Below, in pieces: positions 33,878-42,105 of a stretch of 46,751 bases of DNA. A program made the translations under genes and the position numbers. The DNA lies in contig CAJLFU010000015.1 of NCBI GenBank assembly GCA_905205995.1, forward strand, positions 1 through 46,751, in the 5' to 3' direction. The first letter of the stretch is position 1, and each line of letters starts with the position of its first letter. This DNA is from an uncultured Haemophilus sp. (GTDB taxonomy: Bacteria > Pseudomonadota > Gammaproteobacteria > Enterobacterales > Pasteurellaceae). The notes beneath the pieces were generated by a model. That model had not been told where the DNA came from. It did not search any database and saw nothing but the letters and a program-made list of their open reading frames with translations.

Positions 33878-36502
33878 ATGAAAACAACAGCAGAAATTAG
33901 ACAGTCATTCCTTGATTTTTTCCATAGCAAGGGGCATCAGGTCGTCGCAAGTAGTTCACTTGTGCCTGAAAACGATCCGACATTGCTTTTTACCAATGCC
34001 GGGATGAACCAATTTAAAGACGTGTTCCTTGGTATGGACAAACGTCCTTACTCACGTGCGACAACCGCACAACGTTGTGTGCGCGCAGGTGGTAAGCATA
34101 ATGACTTAGAAAACGTCGGTTATACGGCGCGTCACCATACTTTCTTTGAAATGCTCGGTAACTTCAGTTTTGGTGACTATTTCAAACATGATGCGATTAA
34201 TTTTGCGTGGGAGTTCTTAACCTCTCCACAATGGCTCGGTTTACCAAAAGAAAAATTATGGGTAACCGTATATGAAACCGATAATGAAGCTTATGATATT
34301 TGGCATAAAGAAGTTGGTGTGCCAGCAGAGCGTATTATTCGTATCGGTGATAACAAAGGTGCGCCTTATGCATCAGATAACTTCTGGGCAATGGGTGACA
34401 CAGGTCCTTGTGGTCCATGTACTGAAATTTTCTACGATCACGGTGATCACATTTGGGGTGGACCTCCTGGTTCTCCTGAAGAAGATGGTGACCGCTATAT
34501 CGAAATTTGGAACGTGGTATTCATGCAGTTTAACCGTCTAGCAGACGGTACCATGGAAAAATTACCGCGCCCATCGGTTGATACAGGGATGGGTTTAGAG
34601 CGTATTTCTGCCGTGTTACAACACGTAAACTCTAACTATGAGATCGATATTTTCCAAAAATTAATTGCGAAAACAGCTGAAATCGTAGGAACAACAGATT
34701 TAACAAACAAATCATTACGCGTAATTGCAGACCACATTCGTTCTTGTGCATATTTGATTGCAGATGGCGTGATTCCATCAAACGAAGGTCGCGGTTATGT
34801 ATTACGTCGTATTATTCGTCGTGCGGTACGTCATGGCCACTTGTTAGGGGCAAAAGAAGCCTTCTTCTATAAACTTGTGCCGACTTTAATTGAAGTCATG
34901 GCGGAAGCAGGCAAAGAAGTTAAAGAAAAACAAGCTAATGTAGAAAAATTACTTCGTTTAGAAGAAGAACAATTTGCTCGTACATTAGAGCGCGGATTAA
35001 GCTTATTAGACGATGCGCTAGCTCAAGTGAAAGATGGCGTGTTGTCAGGTGAAGTTGCCTTTAAACTTTATGATACTTATGGCTTCCCACTTGATTTAAC
35101 TGCTGACGTATGTCGTGAGCGTGATATTGCAATTGATGAGGCAGGTTTTGAGCGTGAAATGGAAGCACAACGTTTACGTGCACAATCTGCAAGCCAATTT
35201 GGCATGGATTACAATAATGTTATTCGTGTAGAAGGTGAAACGAAATTTGAAGGTTATACTGAATCAGAATCTTTAGCCAAAGTGACCGCACTTTTCCATG
35301 ATGGTAAATCAGTAGAGAGTATTACTGCAGGCCAGAGTGCTGTGGTAATTTTAGAAAACACGCCATTCTATGCGGAATCAGGTGGTCAAATTGGTGACAG
35401 CGGTTATTTAACCTCTCAAGGCGTTCAGTTTAATGTAAAAGATACTCAAAAATATGGTCAAGTATTCGGTCATATTGGTGAGTTAGAACAAGGCAGTTTA
35501 AAAGTCGGACAAACAGTCAATGCGGTTGTGGATGCAGCAAGACGTCATCAAACGTCACTTAACCATTCTGCAACACACTTATTACACGCCGCATTGCGTC
35601 AAGTTTTAGGTCACCATGTAGTGCAAAAAGGATCATTAGTATCCGATACAGCATTACGTTTTGACTTTGCTCATCCGGAAGCGATTACCAAAGCACAGCT
35701 TAACGAAATTGAAACGTTGGTAAACCAAAAAGTACGTGAGAATTATGTGGTTCAAACGGACATAATGGATATCGAAGCGGCAAAAGCAAAAGGTGCAATG
35801 GCGTTATTCGGTGAAAAATATGCTGATGTGGTACGTGTTTTAACAATGGGTGATTTCTCCGTTGAACTTTGTGGTGGCATTCATGCTAAACGTACCGGTG
35901 ATATCGGTTTATTTAAAATTGTGACGGAAACTGCAGTTGCAGCAGGTGTTCGTCGTATTGAAGCGGTAACGGGTGAAAATGCAATTAATTGGTTACATAA
36001 CCAACAACGTATTCTTACTCAAAGTGCAGATTTATTTAAATCTGACGTTAATACCCTTGTTGAGAAAATTCAGCAACTTCAAGATAAAGCGAAGAAAGCG
36101 GAAAAAGAATTACAAGGATTAAAAGAAAAAGCCGCAATGCAAGCAGGGTCCGATTTAGTGAAAAGTGCGGTTAAAATTAATAATGTTTCTGTAATCGTAC
36201 ATCAACTAGACGGAATTGAAACTAAATCGTTACGTGTGATGGTTGATGATTTAAAAAATCAACTTGGCTCAGGCGTAATTGTATTTGCATCTATTTTAGA
36301 TGATAAAGTCAACCTCGTCGTTGGCGTAACAAGCGATTTAACTACTAAAGTGAAGGCTGGTGAGCTAGTGAATTTAATGGCTCAGCAAGTTGGTGGGAAA
36401 GGCGGTGGTCGCCCTGATATGGCAATGGCAGGAGGCTCCCAACCAGAAAATGTGAATCTAGCATTAACTGTCGCACAAAACTGGTTAAGCAATAATCTGT
36501 AG
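33878..36502 (+). CDS. alaS: Alanyl-tRNA synthetase
   Basis: AlaRS charges tRNA-Ala and edits Ser and Gly mischarging. The 874-residue protein is full length. The class II catalytic domain comes first (FFHSKGHQVVASSSLVPEND, DVFLGMDKRPYSRATTAQRC), then the tRNA-binding domain. The editing domain has the zinc motifs HSATHLLHAALR and VELCGGIHAK. The C-terminal coiled coil and the Gly-rich C-Ala domain (GGKGGGRPDMAMAGG) follow. The order alaS-csrA is conserved in gammaproteobacteria. Two uptake signals lie inside it. Confidence 0.99.
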   Translation: MKTTAEIRQSFLDFFHSKGHQVVASSSLVPENDPTLLFTNAGMNQFKDVFLGMDKRPYSRATTAQRCVRAGGKHNDLENVGYTARHHTFFEMLGNFSFGDYFKHDAINFAWEFLTSPQWLGLPKEKLWVTVYETDNEAYDIWHKEVGVPAERIIRIGDNKGAPYASDNFWAMGDTGPCGPCTEIFYDHGDHIWGGPPGSPEEDGDRYIEIWNVVFMQFNRLADGTMEKLPRPSVDTGMGLERISAVLQHVNSNYEIDIFQKLIAKTAEIVGTTDLTNKSLRVIADHIRSCAYLIADGVIPSNEGRGYVLRRIIRRAVRHGHLLGAKEAFFYKLVPTLIEVMAEAGKEVKEKQANVEKLLRLEEEQFARTLERGLSLLDDALAQVKDGVLSGEVAFKLYDTYGFPLDLTADVCRERDIAIDEAGFEREMEAQRLRAQSASQFGMDYNNVIRVEGETKFEGYTESESLAKVTALFHDGKSVESITAGQSAVVILENTPFYAESGGQIGDSGYLTSQGVQFNVKDTQKYGQVFGHIGELEQGSLKVGQTVNAVVDAARRHQTSLNHSATHLLHAALRQVLGHHVVQKGSLVSDTALRFDFAHPEAITKAQLNEIETLVNQKVRENYVVQTDIMDIEAAKAKGAMALFGEKYADVVRVLTMGDFSVELCGGIHAKRTGDIGLFKIVTETAVAAGVRRIEAVTGENAINWLHNQQRILTQSADLFKSDVNTLVEKIQQLQDKAKKAEKELQGLKEKAAMQAGSDLVKSAVKINNVSVIVHQLDGIETKSLRVMVDDLKNQLGSGVIVFASILDDKVNLVVGVTSDLTTKVKAGELVNLMAQQVGGKGGGRPDMAMAGGSQPENVNLALTVAQNWLSNNL

Positions 36503-36580
36503 TACAAGCAGGTCGGTGGGATGCCGATCTTTACTTGATTGATAGGGATATCTAATAAATGCAAACTAAGGAGATAAAAG

Positions 36581-36772
36581 ATGTTAATCTTAACTCGAAA
36601 AGTTGGCGAAAGTGTTCTCATTGGAGACGATATTTCTATCACGGTTTTGAGTGTACGTGGAAACCAAGTCAAACTCGGTGTGCAAGCGCCTAAAGAAGTA
36701 TCCGTTCACCGAGAGGAAATTTACCAACGAATTCTGCAGTCAAAAGATGAACATATAGATGGGGCATCTTAG
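36581..36772 (+). CDS. csrA: Carbon storage regulator CsrA
   Basis: CsrA is a small RNA-binding protein that represses translation by covering GGA motifs near start codons and controls carbon flux and motility or biofilm programs. The 63-residue sequence starts MLILTRKVGESVLIGDDISI and contains the RNA-contacting VQAPKEVSVHREEIYQRI. The ATG follows AAGGAGATAAAAG, itself a GGA motif, which allows autoregulation. It lies 78 bases after alaS. Confidence 0.97.
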   Translation: MLILTRKVGESVLIGDDISITVLSVRGNQVKLGVQAPKEVSVHREEIYQRILQSKDEHIDGAS

Positions 36773-36934
36773 ACCGACGAGTTTTATGAATGTTTTACAT
36801 TCTATTTATAATTTAATTAACGTTTTTCAAAAAATTAAACCCATTGGTTTGCAAGATTTTAAAAATAACGGAATTTGAGTTATAAAGGTAGAGAAGGAAC
36901 TTTTCCAACTTAAATCTATCAAAATTTAATAAAT

Positions 36935-36971
36935 AATGACCGCACTTTTGTGTTACAGAAGTGTGGTCATT
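36935..36971. repeat. Inverted uptake-signal hairpin upstream of galU
   Basis: AATGACCGCACTT (36935-36947) pairs with AAGTGTGGTCATT (36959-36971) with one mismatch-type wobble. No T-run follows, so it may not terminate. The rest of the csrA-galU gap (36773-36997) is AT-rich with only a weak 6-bp hairpin after csrA at 36788-36802. Confidence 0.6.
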
Positions 36972-36997
36972 GAATATTTAAACAAAAAGGAAATCTA

Positions 36998-37885
36998 ATG
37001 AAAGCAATTATTCCCGTAGCCGGCTTAGGCACCCGTATGTTGCCCGCAACAAAAGCGATTCCAAAAGAAATGTTAACACTTGTTGATAAACCACTGATTC
37101 AATATGTTGTGAATGAGTGTGTGGCTGCTGGTATTAAAGAAATCGTATTAGTCACACATTCTTCTAAAAATGCGATTGAAAACCACTTTGATACGTCTTT
37201 TGAGTTGGAAACCATGCTTGAGAAACGTGTTAAACGTCAACTTCTGGAAGAGGTTCGTTCTATTTGTCCTAAAGATGTGACCATTATGCACGTTCGCCAA
37301 GGTAATGCGAAAGGTTTAGGTCATGCGGTGTTATGCGGTCGCCCTGTCGTTGGAAACGAGCCATTTGCAGTGGTTTTACCTGATGTGCTTTTAGCGGATT
37401 TTACGGCAAATCAAAAGAAAGAAAATCTTTCTGCGATGATTAAACGTTTTAAAGAAACACAAGCAAGCCAAATTATGGTAGCGCCTGTTGCTGCGGATGA
37501 AGTGAGTAGTTATGGTATTGCAGATTGTGGTGGCATAGAATTGAAAGGTGGCGATAGCGTTAAAATTAACAGCATTGTTGAAAAACCATCTGTTGAAGAG
37601 GCTCCATCAAATCTTGCCGTTGTAGGTCGTTATGTGTTCTCTGCTGCGATTTGGGATTTATTAGAAAGAACACCAGTTGGTGTGGGCGATGAAATCCAAT
37701 TAACGGATGCAATCGAGATGCTTATTGCGAAAGAGACCGTTGAAGCGTTCCATATGACAGGCAGAAGCTTTGACTGTGGTGACAAGATTGGCTATATGGA
37801 AGCCTTTGTAGAATATGGTATTAAACACGATAAATTAGGTAAAGAGTTTAAAGCTTTCCTAAAAGATCTTGTAAAAACCTTATAA
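36998..37885 (+). CDS. galU: UTP-glucose-1-phosphate uridylyltransferase
   Basis: GalU makes UDP-glucose from UTP and glucose-1-phosphate, used for lipooligosaccharide sugars and galactose metabolism. The 295-residue protein begins with the nucleotidyltransferase motif IIPVAGLGTRMLPATKAIPK. It also has AKGLGHAVLCGRP, VVLPDVLLAD and the sugar-binding VEKPSVEEAPS. The end is followed by a clean terminator. The start has AAAGGAAA. Confidence 0.97.
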   Translation: MKAIIPVAGLGTRMLPATKAIPKEMLTLVDKPLIQYVVNECVAAGIKEIVLVTHSSKNAIENHFDTSFELETMLEKRVKRQLLEEVRSICPKDVTIMHVRQGNAKGLGHAVLCGRPVVGNEPFAVVLPDVLLADFTANQKKENLSAMIKRFKETQASQIMVAPVAADEVSSYGIADCGGIELKGGDSVKINSIVEKPSVEEAPSNLAVVGRYVFSAAIWDLLERTPVGVGDEIQLTDAIEMLIAKETVEAFHMTGRSFDCGDKIGYMEAFVEYGIKHDKLGKEFKAFLKDLVKTL

Positions 37886-37892
37886 TTGACTG

Positions 37893-37919
37893 AAACCACC
37901 GAAAGGTGGTTTTTATTTA
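37893..37919 (+). terminator. Terminator after galU
   Basis: AAACCACC (37893-37900) pairs with GGTGGTTT (37905-37912) around GAAA, followed by TTATTTAT. Confidence 0.85.
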
Positions 37920-37939
37920 TATATTTGGATTACACAATA

Positions 37940-37985
37940 TAAAAGATAAAAAAGAAGGCATCGTGGTGATGCCTTCTTCTTTTTC
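37940..37985 (-). terminator. Terminator after aqpZ (also usable on +)
   Basis: GAAGGCATC (37954-37962) pairs with GATGCCTTC (37968-37976). On the - strand it is followed by TTTTTTATCTTTT, and on + by TTCTTTTTC. Confidence 0.85.
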
Positions 37986-37999
37986 TATGAAACGAAATC

Positions 38000-38689
38000 T
38001 TAGTTATTTTTCGCTAATAAAGTGCGGTAGATAATACCACCTAAAATACCACCGATAATCGGCGCAACCCAGAATAACCATAATTGGTCGATTGCCCAAG
38101 AACCTTGGAATAACGCAACAGCAGTACTACGCGCTGGGTTTACAGAAGTATTTGATACAGGAATGCTGATTAAGTGGATTAAAGTTAAACCTAAACCAAT
38201 TGCGATTGGCGCAAAACCTGCAGCTGCATTTTTATGAGTTGAACCCATGATTATTAATAAGAAGAATGCAGTCAATAATACTTCTGCTACAAATACCGCT
38301 TCTAAAGAATAACCTTCAGGAGAATGTTCACCGTAACCGTTAGATGCGAAACCAGCAGTCACATCAAAGCCCGCTTTACCTGATGCGATAAGATAAAGTG
38401 CAGCACCCGCGACTAAACCACCAACTACTTGAGAAACGATGTATGGAAGAGCATCTTTCGCAGAGAAACGACCGCCAGCCACTAAACCAAGTGTTACAGC
38501 TGGATTAAAGTGACCACCAGAAATGTGGCCTACAGCGTAAGCCATGGTTAATACGGTTAAACCAAACGCAAATGCAACGCCTACATAACCGATACCTAGG
38601 TTGACAGAAGCGGCAAAGATTGCACTACCACAACCACCGAAAACTAACCAAAATGTGCCGAAGAATTCAGCAAAAAGTTTTTTTGACAT
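38000..38689 (-). CDS. aqpZ: Aquaporin Z
   Basis: AqpZ is an inner-membrane water channel. The 229-residue protein has six membrane segments and both pore motifs: GGHFNPAVTLG and NTSVNPARSTA. The His in LTLIHLISIP and the Arg after the second NPA give the narrow water-type selectivity filter, not the glycerol type. The ATG at 38689 is chosen because it follows GAGGT and gives MSKKLFAEFFGTF, the standard start; the frame runs 12 codons further up. Confidence 0.95.
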   Translation of the reverse strand: MSKKLFAEFFGTFWLVFGGCGSAIFAASVNLGIGYVGVAFAFGLTVLTMAYAVGHISGGHFNPAVTLGLVAGGRFSAKDALPYIVSQVVGGLVAGAALYLIASGKAGFDVTAGFASNGYGEHSPEGYSLEAVFVAEVLLTAFFLLIIMGSTHKNAAAGFAPIAIGLGLTLIHLISIPVSNTSVNPARSTAVALFQGSWAIDQLWLFWVAPIIGGILGGIIYRTLLAKNN

Positions 38690-38843
38690 AATAGACCTCA
38701 ATATTAAACATGTCGTTATCTTCAAATAACAATAATGTATTGCGAATACAACGGGTATTTAGTCAAAGGTAATGGTTTTTAGTTCTGCAAATTATTGTAA
38801 ATGTTTGTAAGTAAATGTAAGGGAAATAGCATGCTATACTTTT

Positions 38844-38859
38844 AGCCGTCTAGATTGTC
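38844..38859. promoter_or_regulatory. Possible MetJ operator (met box) before metJ
   Basis: AGCCGTCT (38844-38851) matches the met box AGACGTCT at 7 of 8 positions. The adjoining AGATTGTC is a poor second box. Its place about 65 bases before metJ suggests autoregulation, but the evidence is thin. The rest of 38690-38916 shows no other clear element. Confidence 0.4.
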
Positions 38860-38916
38860 ATTTTGCTTATTTTTCATTAAAATACAGATGAGTTATCAGG
38901 TTATTTAAGGTGCATT

Positions 38917-39234
38917 ATGGCAAACTGGGATGGCAAATATATTAGCCCTTATGCAGAACATGGCAAAAAGAGCGAGCAAGTCAAAAAAATTACCGTTTCT
39001 ATTCCAATTAAAGTATTGGAAATTTTAACGAATGAGCGTACGCGTCGTCAGTTAAAAAGTTTGCGCCATGCAACAAATAGTGAATTGCTTTGTGAGGCAT
39101 TCTTGCATGCTTTTACTGGGCAGCCATTACCGACTGATGCAGATTTAATGAAAGAACGCCATGATGAGATTCCTGAAAATGCCAAAGAGATCATGCGTGA
39201 TTTAGGCATTGATCCTGAAAGCTGGGAATATTAA
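38917..39234 (+). CDS. metJ: Methionine repressor MetJ
   Basis: MetJ is a ribbon-helix-helix repressor of methionine genes with S-adenosylmethionine as corepressor. The 105-residue length equals the E. coli protein. The DNA-contacting beta strand is KKITVSIPIKVLEIL, followed by ERTRRQLKSLRHATNSELLCEAFLHAFTGQPLP. It is a single gene facing a convergent cueR, with only 2 bases between the two coding ends and no visible terminator in that gap. Confidence 0.97.
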   Translation: MANWDGKYISPYAEHGKKSEQVKKITVSIPIKVLEILTNERTRRQLKSLRHATNSELLCEAFLHAFTGQPLPTDADLMKERHDEIPENAKEIMRDLGIDPESWEY

Positions 39235-39236
39235 TT

Positions 39237-39623
39237 TTATCCTTTTAATCCTTCCAAAATACTGCATTCAGGGCAATCATTGCCCTGACAAGCATTATGC
39301 CATCGTTCCAATTCCTCTACCATTTTTTGCAAGTGATGAATTTGCTCATTCAATGTTTTAATATGCTGAGTAGTGAGTGCTTTAACTTCTCGGCTACTAC
39401 GATTGGGATTATCCTGTAATTGCAAAAGTTGGTGAATTTGTTGGAGTGAAAACCCTACATCTCGAGAGTGACGAATAAAACGTAGTCGTTCTAAATCCTT
39501 TTCTTCATAGTGGCGATAACCAGAAAGGCTTCTCTGCGCTGGTTTTAATAAGCCGGACTTTTCATAATCTCGAATTTGTTTACTTGATAAACCCACTAAT
39601 TTTGCCACTTCACTAATGTTCAT
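39237..39623 (-). CDS. cueR: Copper-responsive MerR-family regulator CueR
   Basis: CueR senses Cu(I) and activates the copper exporter. The 128-residue protein has the N-terminal winged helix (MNISEVAKLVGLSSKQIRDYE), a dimerisation coiled coil, and the metal loop with Cys112, Cys117 and Cys120 (ACQGNDCPEC). Cys112 and Cys120 fall at the positions of the copper ligands of E. coli CueR, and Ser77 is present where Hg/Zn-type members have Cys. It is divergent from copZ-copA, and the shared promoter has the expected operator. Confidence 0.9.
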   Translation of the reverse strand: MNISEVAKLVGLSSKQIRDYEKSGLLKPAQRSLSGYRHYEEKDLERLRFIRHSRDVGFSLQQIHQLLQLQDNPNRSSREVKALTTQHIKTLNEQIHHLQKMVEELERWHNACQGNDCPECSILEGLKG

Positions 39624-39632
39624 AAAAAATCC

Positions 39633-39663
39633 TTGACCTTAACCTTATGTTAAGGTTTATAGT
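39633..39663 (+). promoter_or_regulatory. CueR-type promoter and operator of copZ-copA
   Basis: The -35 TTGACC (39633-39638) and -10 TATAGT (39658-39663) are 19 bases apart, the stretched spacing of MerR-family promoters. Centred in the spacer is a dyad, ACCTTAAC-CTTAT-GTTAAGGT (39636-39656). This is the expected site for activation by DNA twisting. Confidence 0.85.
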
Positions 39664-39703
39664 AAGCTCAATTTCAATCTATATCAATAATTAAGGAGTA
39701 AAT

Positions 39704-39913
39704 ATGAAATCAATTACATTACATGTAACGGGAATGACTTGTGGTGGTTGTGTGAAAAGCGTCACTAGAGTGTTGGAAGAGCTTAAAGGCGTAGAAAAAG
39801 CCGTTGTAACACTTGATGACGGTAAAGCAGAGATTACCTTTGATGAAAGTGCGGTCAGCATTGCACACTTAATTAAAACAATTGAAGACGCAGGTTTTGA
39901 TGCAACAGAATAA
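39704..39913 (+). CDS. copZ: Copper chaperone CopZ (heavy-metal-associated domain)
   Basis: This 69-residue single HMA domain has the Cu(I) motif GMTCGGC near the N-terminus, and ferredoxin-like strands ending EDAGFDATE. It likely ferries copper to CopA or to CueR in the cytoplasm. The ATG follows AAGGAG. Its last 14 bases overlap the start of copA. One uptake signal lies inside (39847-39855). Confidence 0.93.
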   Translation: MKSITLHVTGMTCGGCVKSVTRVLEELKGVEKAVVTLDDGKAEITFDESAVSIAHLIKTIEDAGFDATE

Positions 39914-42068
39914 AAAAATAGCCATTCAAATCGAAGGAATGACCTGTCAATCCTGTGCTAATCGGATTGAAAAGGTGCTGAATCGAAAAGATTTTGTCTC
40001 TGAAGCGGGTGTGAATTTTGCTGCTGAGGAAGCGAATGTGGTATTTGATTCATCTCAGGCTTCAGAACAAGATATTTTAACAATTATTCAAAAAGCGGGA
40101 TTTAATGGCATTCTAAAGCAAAATGTATTGCCTAGCGCAGCTAATGAAACGAAGATTAGTCCACGTTTATGGTTGCTTTTTTTCATTAACATTCCTTTTT
40201 TAATCGGAATGTTCGGGATGATGTTTAATCATCATTCTTGGATGATGCCGCCGATGTGGCAATTTGTTCTTGCGAGCATTGTGCAACTCTGGTTAGCCAT
40301 TCCTTTTTATAAAGGTGCGATTGGTAGTATTCGAGGTGGTTTGGCCAATATGGATGTACTCGTGAGTACTGGTACGTTGGCGATTTATCTCTATTCGGTC
40401 TTTATGCTTTTTTATCATCAGCCAATGGAGCATGATGGTGCATCTCATGTTTATTTCGAAGCATCAGTGATGGTCATCGGTTTCGTCAGCCTTGGGAAAT
40501 TTCTTGAGGAAAGAACGAAGAAACAAAGCTTAAATAGTTTGGGACTATTATTACAACTCACGCCAAAACAAGTGAGTGTTCAACGTGAAAATCGTTGGGA
40601 GATGATTCCTCTCGATCAAGTAAAAATAGGCGATATTTTACGAGCTAATCAAGGTGAACGTATTGCAGCTGATGGCGTAGTTGAACAAGGGAGTGGTTGG
40701 TGCGATGAGGGTCATTTAACCGGTGAATCTCAACCATTAGAAAAAATGTCTCAAAGTCCTGTGCTTGCGGGGGCAATGGTGACACAAGGTAGCCTTATTT
40801 ATCGAGCCAATCAACTCGGTCAGCAAACGCTATTGGGCGATATGATGAAAGCGCTCTCTGAAGCGCAAGGTACAAAAGCACCGATTGCTCGTTTTGCTGA
40901 TGAAGTGGCTTCTGTATTTGTGCCTGCCGTGTTATTGATTTCAGCAATGACATTTGGATTAACCTGGTGGATAAAAGGAGATTGGGTTACCGCTTTAATT
41001 AATTCAGTTGCTGTGTTAGTTATCGCTTGTCCTTGTGCGTTAGGACTTGCCACACCTGCTGCCATAATGGTCGGTATGGGCAAGGCAGTAAATGCAGGGG
41101 TTTGGTTTAAAGATGCAGCATCTATGGAAGAAGCGGCGCATGTGGATACGGTGGTATTAGATAAAACAGGAACGCTAACTCATGGCGATCTCAAAATAGC
41201 TGCTGTTTGGCAACCACAAAGTGCGGTCTATTCTGAGGAAGATTTGTATCGTATTGCGGCTTCCGTTGAGCAAAATGCCAATCATCCTTTAGCTAAAGCG
41301 ATAGTCCTGGCAGCACAGGAAAAATCACTTGAAATTCCGACCGCACTTTCAGTTCATTCAGAAGTGGGGCAGGGGATATCTGCTCATATTGAAGGAGTTG
41401 GTTTGGTTAAAGTGGGGAAGCCGACCCATTGTGACTTAACCTTACCAGATAATATGCCTCAAATTTGGCAAATTGCGAGTATTGTTGCGGTATCTGTAGA
41501 TAATAGTCCAATCGGTGCCTTTGCATTAGCTGATAGTCTAAAAGAGGATAGTTTACAAGCGATTCAACGCTTACATCAACATAATATTGATGTGGTGATG
41601 ATGAGTGGCGATCAGCAATCTGTCGTTGATTATGTCGCCCAACAAGTAGGTGTGAAAACTGCACAGGGTAATTGCAGTCCACGTGACAAAGCCGCTTATA
41701 TTGAGGCATTACGTCAGCAAGGCAAAGTAGTAGCAATGGTTGGTGATGGTGTGAATGATGCACCAGCGTTAGCGATGGCTAATGTAAGCTTTGCGATGAA
41801 ATCGGGTTCTGATGTTGCAGAGCAAACCGCATCGGCGACACTCATGCAGCATTCGGTGGATCAGTTAGTCGATGGATTAATGATTTCTCGTGCGACATTA
41901 AAGAATATTAAGCAAAACTTATTCTTTGCTCTCATTTACAATGTGCTAGGTATTCCACTTGCCGCATTGGGCTATTTAAGTCCTGTATTGGCGGGCGCAG
42001 CAATGGCGATGAGTTCGCTTTCTGTACTGTCCAATGCATTGCGATTAAAACGCGTGAAAATAAAATAA
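39900..42068 (+). CDS. copA: Copper-exporting P1B-type ATPase CopA
   Basis: CopA pumps Cu(I) out of the cytoplasm with ATP. The 722-residue protein starts with one metal-binding domain (GMTCQSCANRIEKV), then the membrane domain with the ion-binding Cys-Pro-Cys in IACPCALGLATP. The phosphorylation motif DKTGTLTHG, HPLAKAIV, and the hinge GDGVNDAPALAMA follow. The ATG at 39900 overlaps copZ. The frame opens at a TTG six codons earlier, which is less likely. Two uptake signals lie inside (41219-41227, 41340-41348). Confidence 0.96.
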   Translation: MQQNKKIAIQIEGMTCQSCANRIEKVLNRKDFVSEAGVNFAAEEANVVFDSSQASEQDILTIIQKAGFNGILKQNVLPSAANETKISPRLWLLFFINIPFLIGMFGMMFNHHSWMMPPMWQFVLASIVQLWLAIPFYKGAIGSIRGGLANMDVLVSTGTLAIYLYSVFMLFYHQPMEHDGASHVYFEASVMVIGFVSLGKFLEERTKKQSLNSLGLLLQLTPKQVSVQRENRWEMIPLDQVKIGDILRANQGERIAADGVVEQGSGWCDEGHLTGESQPLEKMSQSPVLAGAMVTQGSLIYRANQLGQQTLLGDMMKALSEAQGTKAPIARFADEVASVFVPAVLLISAMTFGLTWWIKGDWVTALINSVAVLVIACPCALGLATPAAIMVGMGKAVNAGVWFKDAASMEEAAHVDTVVLDKTGTLTHGDLKIAAVWQPQSAVYSEEDLYRIAASVEQNANHPLAKAIVLAAQEKSLEIPTALSVHSEVGQGISAHIEGVGLVKVGKPTHCDLTLPDNMPQIWQIASIVAVSVDNSPIGAFALADSLKEDSLQAIQRLHQHNIDVVMMSGDQQSVVDYVAQQVGVKTAQGNCSPRDKAAYIEALRQQGKVVAMVGDGVNDAPALAMANVSFAMKSGSDVAEQTASATLMQHSVDQLVDGLMISRATLKNIKQNLFFALIYNVLGIPLAALGYLSPVLAGAAMAMSSLSVLSNALRLKRVKIK

Positions 42069-42070
42069 GA

Positions 42071-42099
42071 AAAAGGCGATATGAAAATATCGCCTTTTG
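42071..42099. terminator. Bidirectional terminator between copA and cpxA
   Basis: AAAAGGCGATAT (42071-42082) pairs with ATATCGCCTTTT (42087-42098); the flanks carry an A-run and TTTTGTTT. Confidence 0.85.
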
Positions 42100-42105
42100 T
42101 TTGAA

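Noticed and set aside
36513..36537. Possible hairpin after alaS (GTCGG ... CCGAT)
   Set aside because: The stem is short and imperfect with no T-run; alaS and csrA may be partly cotranscribed.
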